Positions 11,999 to 22,240 of a stretch of 64,000 nucleotides of DNA are shown here, one piece after another (the stretch's first letter is position 1; every line of letters begins with the position of its first letter). The notes under the pieces are model-generated. The model did no database searches. It had not been told where the DNA came from and saw only the letters and a list, made by a program, of their open reading frames with translations. Both the position numbers and the translations under genes were made by a program. This DNA is from Pontederia crassipes (lineage: Eukaryota; Streptophyta; Magnoliopsida; Commelinales; Pontederiaceae): assembly GCA_030549335.1 (NCBI GenBank), contig CM060191.1, positions 60,585,947-60,649,946 on the forward strand. Direction: 5' to 3'.

Positions 11999-13016
11999 GG
12001 GTGCCCTTAATGCCACTCTTCTAATCCTTAACGCCACTCCACATTTCTAATTTTATCCTCTTACTTTCATTAATATTCTCTCCCTTCACTTCTCCCATAG
12101 TGCTTTTTCATCTTTCACTTTTCACCAAACCTATTTAAATTAATTAATATTCTAATTATCTTTTCTTTTTCCACTTCCTCTCTTTTCTTATTACTACTTT
12201 TGTTTTTTTATGATAAAAATATAATACTTATATAATATGAGATATGATACACACATAAATTTAATTAATATGTAAAACTAAAATTGCATCAAATATGTAA
12301 AGTATTAGAAAAGATATATGAAATAAAATGAAAATAAAAAATAGTGTAAGTGAAAATAGTACTACAGAAAAAATTAAGGGGAAGAATATCGTATAATATA
12401 AAGGGAACACATATTAATTTAATTTAATATGTAATATACATATAAATTAGTTTTGGAAAAATATATGATAAATGAGTTCTAAAAAATTGGAAAAATGACA
12501 CAGACTTATTAAATAATCAGAATATACAATTATTTGTATAAAATTATCATATATTTTTCCAAAACTAATTTATATGTATATTACATATTAAATTAAATTA
12601 ATATGTGTTCCCTTTATATTATACGATATTCTTTCCCTTAATTTTTTTGTAGTACTTTATTTTCACTTACACTATTTTTTATTTCCATTTTATTTCATAT
12701 ATCTTTTCTAATACTTTACATATTTGATGCAATTTTAGTTTTACATATTAATTAAATTTATATTGTGTATCATATCTCATATTATATAAGTATCATATTT
12801 TATCATAAAAAATAAAAGCACTAATTAGAAAAGAGAGAAAGTGGAGAAAGGAAAGATAATTAGAATATTAATTAATTTAAACAAGTTTGGTGAAAAGTGG
12901 AAGATGAAAAGGCACTATAGGAGAAATGAAGGGAGAGAATATTAATAAAAGTAAGAGGATAAAATGGGAAATATGGAGTGACATTAAGGGTTAGAGGAGT
13001 GACATTAAGGGCACCC
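11999..13016. mobile_element. Giant-hairpin MULE-type element (long-TIR MITE)
   Basis: 1018 bp with the perfect 9-bp TSD TAATGTATT (11990-11998 and 13017-13025); copy B has the empty site near 37930. It is almost entirely two inverted arms of about 474 bp (11999-12472 and 12543-13016) around a ~70-bp spacer. Ends are GGGTGCCCTTAATG. Arms differ mainly by scattered C/T-type substitutions. A 9-bp TSD and very long TIRs fit Mutator-like non-autonomous elements. There is no ORF. Transcription would give a long hairpin RNA. Confidence 0.9.
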
Positions 13017-13458
13017 TAATGTATTATTATCTCATTGTTTTCCTCTTCATCAATAACCAAAATTTTCTCATTACATAATAAACATATAAATTAATCTATT
13101 TTTTGTGTTATAAATACATGCTATAAAAAAATGAACAAAATCATAATTCATAAGATAAAATTTAAAGTTTAACAAGTTCTAATGTAAAAGAAAAAAGAGG
13201 AAGAATAAATGGACAAATAGCTCTACATTGATAATATCAAAAAAGAGGAAGAATAAATGGACAAATAGTCCTACATTGGTAATATCAAGAGTCATTTCTT
13301 TAAATCACTCCTAAACTATCATGATGTTTCATTTCTAATCCTAAATATGAACTTACCTTACAATATCCCTAAACTTTGTCACATTTTTTTACTTTAGTCC
13401 TTATGTTAAATTCTGTTAATTTACTTTTTTCCATTTGTGACAATAAATAAAGTGCCCT
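13017..13458. other. Duplicated intergenic DNA
   Basis: Matches 37936-38320 of copy B. 13196-13245 contains a short direct duplication of a segment with GAAGAATAAATGGACAAATAG. No gene seen. Confidence 0.6.
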
Positions 13459-15456
13459 TGTAACGCCCCCAAATCAACCGTCGCCACATGGAGAAGACTA
13501 ACCGGAGACGTTACGGTATGCTATGACTTTGACCATAATGTTAACCATATCTTAGTCAAGAACCGAGATACGTCAACAGAAGAATAATAAAATAAAAGAA
13601 AAGAATAACTTTAATTGTGGAAGTCTGAAAAGTGGCTACATCATCTCTAAGGAATAAAATAAAGTTTTACATCATGAATCAATAAATGCTGAAGGAAAAT
13701 AAATCTAATAAGCCCTGTGGTTCATGTGCTTTCTTGCCGCCAGAGCTTCGTCACCACACACCCACTCCACCTCGTCATTGATCTAGCCCTGTGAAAATCA
13801 GACATAGGGGAGGAGGTCCTCCCGTAAGCTTTACAGTCTAGTGGGGAACCACATGATATACAATGCATAACATGAATAACATAATCAGAAGTAAAATGGC
13901 ATACTTAGCTTGACATGAAATGTGAAACATGAGAGCATCATATATAATCATAAGAGATGTATGTCGATAACATAAAGCAATAGAATCAAATTATGCTAGA
14001 AATCTTGTAATCATGACATGAGAATATCGATAACTTGACTTGACGTTCATGCTTGCTTGTCTTGTTCATACTTATTAATCTTGATTCATGTTTAGAAATC
14101 AGGGTGACTTTAGGTGTCTTTAATTCTTGGGATATGCCGAGCAAACGATATAGCCTTATGTCGATCAATGGGTGATCAAACCATGACCAAGGGAGCGACC
14201 CTTATCTTGAGACACTTGGCTTGAACTGGCAACCTATGATTAATCTTCTATCTGAACTTATTAATGACTTTGAAATCTTGTTATTCGTTGTTTAATCATG
14301 ACACACTAATCAAAAGGAATTTGTGATAGCATTATTCATCATTTGAATTCATAACTTGAATTATGGATGAATCATGAATAGATCATATTGTATTAATTTA
14401 ATCGTTATCTTAATAATTCAGACAAGAATATGCAAGACTCAAATCAGGATCAAGGATGATTGAAAAAGGTGATATAAAGGGGTCATGGAAAATCGGTCGA
14501 CTGGTTCTGGGGAACGGCCGACCGGTAGGCTTTGAGTTGGTCGACCGGTCTGCTCGGATCGGTCAACCCGTGGGTTTAGCAAATCTAACTCTAGGACGGG
14601 CGGATCGATTGATTCGTTCTATTGAACGGTCGACCAATCGGCTGGTGCGGCTCAGGATCGGTCGACTGGTCAGGTCATAACGTCGAAGGATCGGTCGATC
14701 GATCGATGTATACTGAAATAGATTGTGGGATCAGTAAATCGGTCGACCGATGGCTAACAAAGAATAAGGGTCGGTCGAACGGTCGGCGTTCAGATTGATT
14801 TCAAATACAAAAATTCCTTTAAAACTCAAGCATGATAACATCCTAAACTAGTTTCTATTGCAAGCAATCAAACAACAACATAACAACATGAAATAAATCA
14901 TGTATGCAATTAATCAAACAATCAAAGAATTTCAAGAAATCAAACAATCAACAAGAACTTCTTCTTCCTATCTTTTTCTTTACAGAATCAACTAGGGCAG
15001 AATCAAATCTATTCAAGGGTCATGCAAGGTGATTTTAATTCACCCACCTCTGTTCGCGATTAGTCCTTTCTTCGGTTCGTCGGAAAACTATAAAAAACGC
15101 CCCTGTTTTCCTCCCTGTTCTCCTCTAATATCCACCTACTGCTGGAACGACCGAGAGAATCTCCCCTCTGCTTGCGTATGAGATGAGAAGTGAAAGAAAC
15201 AGAGGCAAGGGGTCATGTGGTTGGGGGTATTTATCTCCTAGACTCCTCTCCTAATTAATATAACTTAATCTTGATTAAAATTTATCCCTCTCAGATTTGG
15301 TCTTTAACTCCTAATAGGATAAATCCTTTTTATATCTAACCAGCCTTTATTTCAATTGGATTTGGATTTAATTCCTTTTTTTTGTTTTTGTTTCATAACT
15401 CTGCAGGCTATTACGGTTTTTATCTCTTTTTCTTTTTTTTTTTGTTGGTTGTTACA
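13459..15456 (-). repeat. 3' LTR of the gypsy element
   Basis: 1998 bp. In sense orientation it runs from 15456 to 13459, TGTAAC...GTTACA. Positions 14480-14790 hold a cluster of about ten GGTCGACC-like palindromes. Compared with the 5' LTR it has an extra ~270 bp (14055-14320) and an uninterrupted 14860-15170 segment. Confidence 0.9.
14480..14790. repeat. GGTCGACC palindrome cluster in gypsy LTR
   Basis: Repeated near-palindromes of the type CGGTCGACCG, with variants GGTCGACTGG and GGTCGATCGATC, occur about every 25-40 bp. The same cluster is at 19862-20155 in the partner LTR. It produces an Arg/Gly-rich ORF on each strand that I regard as spurious. Confidence 0.8.
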
Positions 15457-16075
15457 TTCTTACCACCTTAAAAGAAAATTCGTCCTCGAATTTTGCACCA
15501 AAGTCAAGTTAAGATCTTGCTCATGTATCCTTAGAACATATGCATCATCATGCTTGTACTTCTTGAGCATAGATACATGAAACACATTATGCACTCTCCC
15601 ATAAGATGGGAGAAGAGCCGGTCTCGAGTATCTCGAAGGGGCCTGCATAGCGAGGACTGAGCTTTCCTCGCTTGTTGAATCTCATAACCCCTTTCATAGG
15701 GGATATTTTCAGAAGAACTTGGACACCAGCTTGGAAGATCTGCTCTCGTCCGCCCTTGTCAGTATAACTCTTTTGTCTTCCCTGAGTAGTCTTCATTCTT
15801 TGTTTGATCAATTCAATCTTTTCAGCATATTCCACTGCATCATTCACTTCTTCCTTACTCATAATCTTTTCCTTGCCTACCTCACCCTAGTGGGCAGGTG
15901 AACGACAAGATCGGCCATACAATGCCTCAAAGGGTGCCATACCAATACTAGAATGGTAGCTATTATTATAAACAAATTCAATCAGATGAATATGCTCATC
16001 CCAGCTACCATGTCAACCAAGTGTGCATGCTCTCAGTATGTGTTCTAAAGTATGGATAGTTCTCTTGTCTATCCA
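15457..16075 (-). pseudogene. Ty3/gypsy integrase C-terminal fragment
   Basis: Minus-strand translation gives the integrase core tail (RTIHTLEHILRACTLG, then [19 protein letters not shown] and [16 protein letters not shown]), followed by the C-terminal domain (LKISPMKGVMRFNKRGKLSP, then YAGPFEILE and VFHVSMLKKYKHD). This order is characteristic of plant Ty3/gypsy pol. In-frame stops fall after ACTLG and after the CRSP motif, and there is a frame change near 15610-15640. The pol frame ends at a TAA immediately before the 3' LTR. No catalytic core is left upstream. Confidence 0.9.
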
Positions 16076-19000
16076 AAATTTCAACTTATATTATTATAAT
16101 TGTTTGGGTCAATAACCTCCTTAAAAGGAGTGTTAGTGAACATGCTTATCATCATTTTCAATCACATCAATATATGTGAACTTACGGATCAAACTCTTAT
16201 ATTTACTCTTCTAAAATTACATTATAATTTTCAACATCTTCAGTACTTATTATCTTTGTATTTAATATATCCCCAACCTATGATAATTATAGTTAGATAC
16301 AAATAATTGATCACACTCCGAAATTGTCTTGGGTCTTTATACTTACCATTAGTTAAGCTTTTTAACTTGTCATTTCTTCTTATAGCATCTTTATATTTCT
16401 TAATCATTGACCATTGGAAATCGAAGAAAAAATTATCACTACTTCATATCTTTATAAGTTCTAGGGATAGTATATGTGAGTTAAATTATTTTGTATCCTT
16501 TGATCCCTTATACCTCGGACATCCATAGCTATTGATCTGACATCCATAAGGGTCCAGTACTCAATGTTAGTAATTTATTTGGATTCAATGAAAATCCACG
16601 CTTAGTATCATCTAATATCGATGTTCTAGTGATATAGTGTAATGATAGTCGTTTGGAGATATAATCACTTGGCCTTCGTCTTAGATCAAATATCTTGAAA
16701 GATTGGACAAAGTACAAAGATATGTAATTGCCAACTGAGACAATTATATTTGGAATAAATCAAGAGTTTTACAAATCATTTGAGGGTGAATTGTTCGTGA
16801 CAATTTATGTCATTGGAATAGGGTGGTTTCTTAATCAATGTCATTCATTATCCTTTTTATGTCTCAACTCCTTGTACCAATGCCTTATTCGATATGCTTA
16901 ACATGAGAGTTGCCTTCAATCTTAATTTCTTGATTTACATTGATATGTTTCTTGCAATGTCATATCATATAATTTCATAGGAGGCCAGTGATTATATGTT
17001 ACCACAACAAGTTCTTTCCTTGAGTTTCTTGAAACACTCTGAATCAATGTTAATGTCAAACAATATCTACGATGGGAGTCGATCACATAGTACAATCTAA
17101 TTCTTAATGAACAAAACAAGTTATGCACACTATCTAACATAAGTCCTTAGTAAAACATCATGAATGCGAACAAACACATGAAATGAATTCAAACAGTAAG
17201 ACAAGAAACAAAGCAACCAGCAAAATAGAAGACAAACAATCATCTTTCTTCTTGTGTGTTATTTCATTATCATTTACATTAACGATATCTTGTAGCACAT
17301 AGAATAGGTTCGGGATGATCTTAAAATTGGAAAAGAGAACCTATCCAAATATAAGACTTATGATCAAATCACGAGTGGTCCACTTGATCAAGATAAAATC
17401 CTGAACATTTTTCATCATATTGACGTTAAGGCATCTTAGAGAACGTTCTACACCTTATATCTTACATCTTAACGGACATTCCATGTATTGTCTGATAGCT
17501 TGTTTAACCCTTTATCTAAACATATATAGGTTTTTATTTTCCCTCTTGAACTATCAATCATGATTATATGACTAATTACCTTATACGATTTGGACATTAT
17601 TATGAAAACTAATAAATATATCCATAGTCAAGATAATTCAATTAAAAATTTATAGTTTACTTCATAATCATCCTTCTCAGGTGCATAACTTGCTTGTACC
17701 TTAGCCCCTCGTACTTTCTAAAATTTGCTCACTTGATTTTTTTTATATCTTTTAATACTTAATGGTTGGGGCTCCTATCTTCCTTAAGCATATCTCGGTT
17801 AAGAGACTTTAAATCTTTTCAAAATTTCTCCCATTCATTATACCCCTTTCATGCATTGCATGTTCTTATATAATTCTTTTATTTTTCTTGTATCAACCAT
17901 ATTAGTCTATCTTGAAAATATATTTACACTACAATGATAGATAACTCATTTTATTAATAATATATATATATATATACTTCATATTGTGGTCATTTCAAGT
18001 CTACTATATACTAAACTAACTTAATTAAATCTATTTATGTGTTTTATATATACATATATACATATATATATATATATTAAGGATACTATTTTATATGTAC
18101 ATATGTGTATGAGTATGCTAGATCTAAATGTTTGATTAAGTGAGATAGTCACTTACTTACTGATAATTTATTCTAACGTCTATTCAAATCAATGTGACTT
18201 CTGAACTTTTTAAACTTCTATATTTGCCCATCCCCGTATGATTCTTGGACAGCTCACAAATACTTAGATTCTTGTCTAACCAATATTATATAACTTGAAC
18301 ATGATCAATAATTCCAATTCCTATTCCCAATATAAGAAAATCTAACTAGAATTTCGTATAACTAATTTGGGTTTGCTTAGGACTTTTATCAACATAATAT
18401 AGGGGTCATATGAAGTCTAAGGCGCAAAAAGCGTATGGGTCCCTACTTATCAATATAAACATATAAGCTAATTCATTAAACCCCTATCTTAGTAAATCGA
18501 TAGAATCACATGAGTCATACCAATAAATCATAACTTATGCATGCTTGGTTTCATATCATCTCACACCTACTTATTGTATGAGGCGAATCTTTTGTTTACT
18601 CCTGAAATTTCCTTGTTTCTTTCTTAAATATATATCTCTTTACAAATATTATACCTAATCATTTTTCTCTTCATACAGCTGCAGTCAGCAGAAGAAGTCC
18701 ATGAGTAGGACGGTCATAAAAGAGTTGGAAAACATGAATTATAAGAAACAATTTTGTTTCTTATATTTTCATTCTTTAGATATCTGTAGGACCGATTCTT
18801 CATGTAGATAATAATCATCCACATGTTTATTACTTATTCTTTTCCCAATTCTTTATAATCTTTATAACTTTTTGTATAATTATAACACAATTTAGGTTGA
18901 TTCCTATTATGCAAAATAACCTCCTTATGAATCAACCACTCATATGAAATATGTATCAATACATCAATAAAGAATGACACAAAGCAACAAAGGTCTTACT

Positions 19001-19100
19001 TGTACTTTACGGTGGAGGGTGTGACGACTGCTCGACGAAAGCACATGAACCTTTACTATACTATCTTATACAATAGGACGTTAAGAGAGTTCTTACTTTA
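16076..19100. other. Non-coding interior of the gypsy element
   Basis: About 3 kb that should hold gag and most of pol shows no family motif in any frame. 17950-18080 is a TA-rich microsatellite. 16400-16740 has a different composition and might be an older nested insertion, which I cannot name. Homology to pol stops sharply at ~16075, so replacement or deletion is more likely than point decay alone. Confidence 0.5.
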
Positions 19101-19113
19101 GGCTCTGATATCA
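19101..19113 (-). other. Primer-binding site of the gypsy element
   Basis: The minus strand reads TGATATCAGAGCC, four bases from the end of the 5' LTR. It matches the initiator-tRNA-Met PBS (TGGTATCAGAGC) with one change, and fixes the element's orientation. Confidence 0.8.
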
Positions 19114-19117
19114 TAAA

Positions 19118-20646
19118 TGTAACGTCTCCAAATCGACCGCCGCCATGTAGCGAAGACCAACTTGAAAACGCTACGGCATGCTATGACTTTGACCATAATG
19201 TTGACCATATCTCAGTCAAGAATCGAGACACGTCAGCGGAAGAATAATAAAAGAAAAGAAAAGAATAACTTTAATTGTGAAAGTCTGAAAAGTGGCTACA
19301 TCATCTCTAAGGAATAAAATAAAATTCTACATCATGAATCTATAAATGCGGAAGGAAAATAAATCTAATAAGACATGTGGTTCATGTGCTTTTTTGCCGC
19401 CAGAGCTTTGTCACCACACACCTTGGTCCTGTGAAAATCAAACATAGGGAGGAGGTCCTCCCGTAAGCTTTACAGTCTAGTGAGGAACCACATGATATAC
19501 AATGCATAACATGAATAGCATAATCAGAAGTAAAATGACATACTTAGCTTGACATGAAATGTGAAACATGAGAGCATCATATATAATCATAAGAGATGTA
19601 CGTCAATAACATAAAGCAATATAATCAAATGATGCTAGAAATCTTGTAATCATGACATGAGAATATCGATAACTTGACTTAACGTTCATGCTTGTTGATA
19701 GCATTATTCATCATTTGAATTCATAACTTGAATTATGGATGAATCATGAATAGATCATATTGTATTAATTTAATCGTTATCTTAATAATTCAGACACGAA
19801 TATGCAAGACTCCAATCAGGATCAAGGATGATTGAAAAAGGTGATATAAAGGGGTCATGGAAAATCGGTCGACTGGTTCTGGGGAACGGCCGACCGGTAG
19901 GCTTTGAGTCGGTCGATCGGTCTGCTCGGATCGGTCGACCCGTGGGTTTAGCAAATCTAACTCTAGGACGGGCAGATCGATCGATTCGTTCTATTGAACG
20001 GTCGACTAGTCGGCTGGTGCGGCTCATGATCGGTCGACTAGTCAGGTCATAACATCAAAAAATCGGTCGACCGATCGATGTATACTGCAATCAGTTGTGG
20101 GATCAGTAAATTGGTCGACCGATGGCTAACAAGGAATAAGGGTCGGTCGAACGGTCGGCATTCAGATTGATTTCAAATACGAAAATTCCTTTAAAACTCT
20201 AGCATGATAACATCCTAAACTAGTTTCTATTTCCTAGCAAGCAAGCTTGCGTATGAGATGAGAAGTGAAAGAAACAGAGGCAAGGGGGCGCCCCTGTTTT
20301 CCACCCTGTTATCCCTCTAAATATCCACCTACTGCTGGAACGATCGAGAGAATCTCCCCTCTGCTTGCGTATGAGATGAGAAGTGAAAGAAACAAAGGCA
20401 AGGGGTCATGTGGTTGGGGGTATTTATCTCCTAGACTCCTCTCCTAATTAATATAACTTAATCTTGATTAAAATTTATCCCTCTCAAATTTGGTCTTTAA
20501 CTCCTAATAGGATAAATCCTTTTTATATCTGACTAGCCTTTATTTCAATTGGGATTTGGATTTAATTCCTTTTTTTTTGTTTTGTTTCTTATCTCTGCAG
20601 GCTGTTACGGTTTTATCTCTATTTCTTTTTTTTGTTGGTTGTTACG
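19118..20646 (-). repeat. 5' LTR of the gypsy element
   Basis: 1529 bp, shorter than its partner through internal deletions near 19695 and 20240. A ~40-bp piece starting CTTGCGTATGAGATGAG occurs twice (20247 and 20364), apparently from a local duplication at the second deletion. Confidence 0.88.
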
Positions 20647-21345
20647 GCCCTCCCCACATAATAATTGAAATACCTATATTATCTTTTAGTCTTTAAAGAA
20701 GAATAAAATAATATAAAAATATATAATAGATTACTTTTTTATTTTATTTTATTAAACACAAAAATATAGCATATATATATTTCAATTATTATGTGGGAAG
20801 AGGACTTTAGTCTTTTCACTAATGGAAAAAAGAAAAAAATATAAAACTTAATGTGACAGAAGGACTAAAGTGGAAAATGCAACAAAGTTTAGAAAAATCA
20901 TAAGGTAAGTTCATACTTTAGAGTTAGATGCGAAAAATCTTGATAGTTTAAAGGAAATTTAAGAAAATAACCCTAATACCAAAAGTATGAGCATATATGA
21001 ACAAGTATTAATCCAAGAGAGAATTAGTGAGATGAAGTATTAAACAATTTTAAAGGGAGGGATGAGATCTTCTCCATTTATTTATAAAAAAAATGATCGA
21101 TACAATAAAAATTGATTTTCATATATCGAGTTTTTGCTGATTTTATTCACTTTTAACTATTTTTTACACTAGTCTTAATCGGTTCAATGTGGTTCAATTT
21201 GACATTTGATTTTGGGTCTCTTTTGGACCATAATAATTATCGATTGTGATCGAACTAGTCGGACCATCCAATCCGGCCTGCTAACAACACTAGGTAGAAC
21301 CATTCGGTCCGGCCCTAACAACACTAGGTGGAACCATCTAGTACC
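20647..21345. other. Right tail of copy A
   Basis: Matches 38325-39010. From ~21180 it has GGTTC/GGACC-rich words and a repeated CTAACAACACTAGGTGGAACC unit, resembling the end of a decayed hAT-like element. Homology to B ends at ~21345, where a copia gag relic begins. No gene. Confidence 0.55.
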
Positions 21346-22240
21346 ATGAGAACATCTCTTGCAACATCCATCCGACATATCTAAATTCAGATCCCAACTC
21401 TCCTCTAAACATCTCTGATCAAACACCATGAGAGCTAAATTGGTATCATCAGATTCATTATTCTAGTGTGCTACTAGAGCAACCGTGTCCTTCTTCTTAT
21501 TCGGACAATCCTTCTTCAAGTGATCTGGTTCTTTGCAATAGTTGCATATGTTCTTTGAATTGACATTCTTCTTCTTCTTTGACTTACCCTTTTTAGGATT
21601 TATTTTCTCTGCAGTTGTTACCAACCCTACGGCCTGAGTCTCGACAGAAGAAGAATGTAGACTCGATCTTATTTCTTCCAGAGTAATTGTGTCTCTTTTG
21701 ATGATAATAAATTGAACAAAATTTTCATACGAGGAATGAAGAGACCTTAACAAAAGTAGGATAATATCTTCATCCTCAATCTTCACATCTATATTTCGTA
21801 ATTCCATCAACAGAGTATTCATCTGATCAAGATGGTCTTTCAGAGGAGTACATTCTTGCATGCGGCAGGCAAATAGACGTTGCTTCAACAGTAACTTTTT
21901 GGTCAGCATGTAGAGGCTCTCAAGTTTCGATCACATTATAAAGTGTACCTTCTCCTCCCATGCCATTAAATTTATGAGGTCGGACTCTTTTTCTTTACCC
22001 TTTGAGTCTTCCTCCTTTGATTTGTTGTTGACACGTTCGCGAACAGCGCCCAAACTCCTTATTATTTTAGAAGTGCTCACATCTTGATCTGCCAGAGACT
22101 GAAACTATTTCTCCCTGTGAATTTCTTGACATTCGTGTTATGCAATGTCATCTCTACGCTTGATGAAGAATTGACGATGAAATCTCGCTTTGATACTCGT
22201 TTGTTAGGATTTCTGCAAAAAAAAAATTATACACAAAAGA
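21346..22240 (-). pseudogene. Ty1/copia gag fragment
   Basis: A 148-codon open frame at 21463-21909 encodes a UBN2-type copia gag (LFACRMQECTPLKDHLDQMN, then LLRSLHSSYENFV, then TLEEIRSSLHSSS). It ends in a zinc knuckle, CNYCKEPDHLKKDC (CX2CX4HX4C), at ~21505-21546. The family continues on both sides in other frames: upstream to ~22240 (AWEEKVHFIM then a stop) and downstream to ~21346 (DDTNLALMVFDQ). No protease, integrase, RT or LTR is found beside it. It is cut by the end of duplication copy A. Confidence 0.85.

Larger units (their letters stand above)
13459..20646 (-). mobile_element. Decayed Ty3/gypsy LTR retrotransposon
   Basis: 7188 bp with the perfect 5-bp TSD GCCCT (13454-13458 and 20647-20651). 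Copy B lacks the element (~38320). The sense strand is minus: the PBS and the end of pol both place the 5' LTR at 19118-20646 and the 3' LTR at 13459-15456. LTR ends in sense orientation are TGTAACAACC and GGCGTTACA; the outer end of the right LTR has mutated to CGTAAC. Only the C-terminal end of integrase remains beside the 3' LTR; gag, protease, RT and RNase H are not recognisable. It shares its LTR family with the solo LTR at 27445. Confidence 0.92.
1..21345. repeat. Segmental duplication, copy A
   Basis: This block is colinear with ~25219-39010 once copy-specific insertions are removed. Matching landmarks read by eye: position 1 with 25219; the SRLK ectodomain 4362-5735 with 29789-31162; 6885-7043 with 33175-33340; 8940-9620 with 33800-34520; 11190-11450 with 36200-36460 and 37365-37400; 11460-11998 with 37400-37935; 13017-13458 with 37936-38320; 20652-21340 with 38325-39005. 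The copies differ by scattered substitutions and by large TE insertions. Copy A may extend left of the window. The A-to-B offset is about 25.2 kb and falls to ~17.7 kb at the right end, because A carries more insertions. Confidence 0.85.

Noticed and set aside
14456-14680. 74-codon ORF repeated at 19828-20052
   Set aside because: Both copies lie in the two LTRs of one element and are generated by the GGTCGACC cluster; no start context or domain.
17950-18080. TA-rich run as a regulatory or matrix-attachment site
   Set aside because: Simple microsatellite in the interior of a dead gypsy element; nothing beyond composition supports a function.
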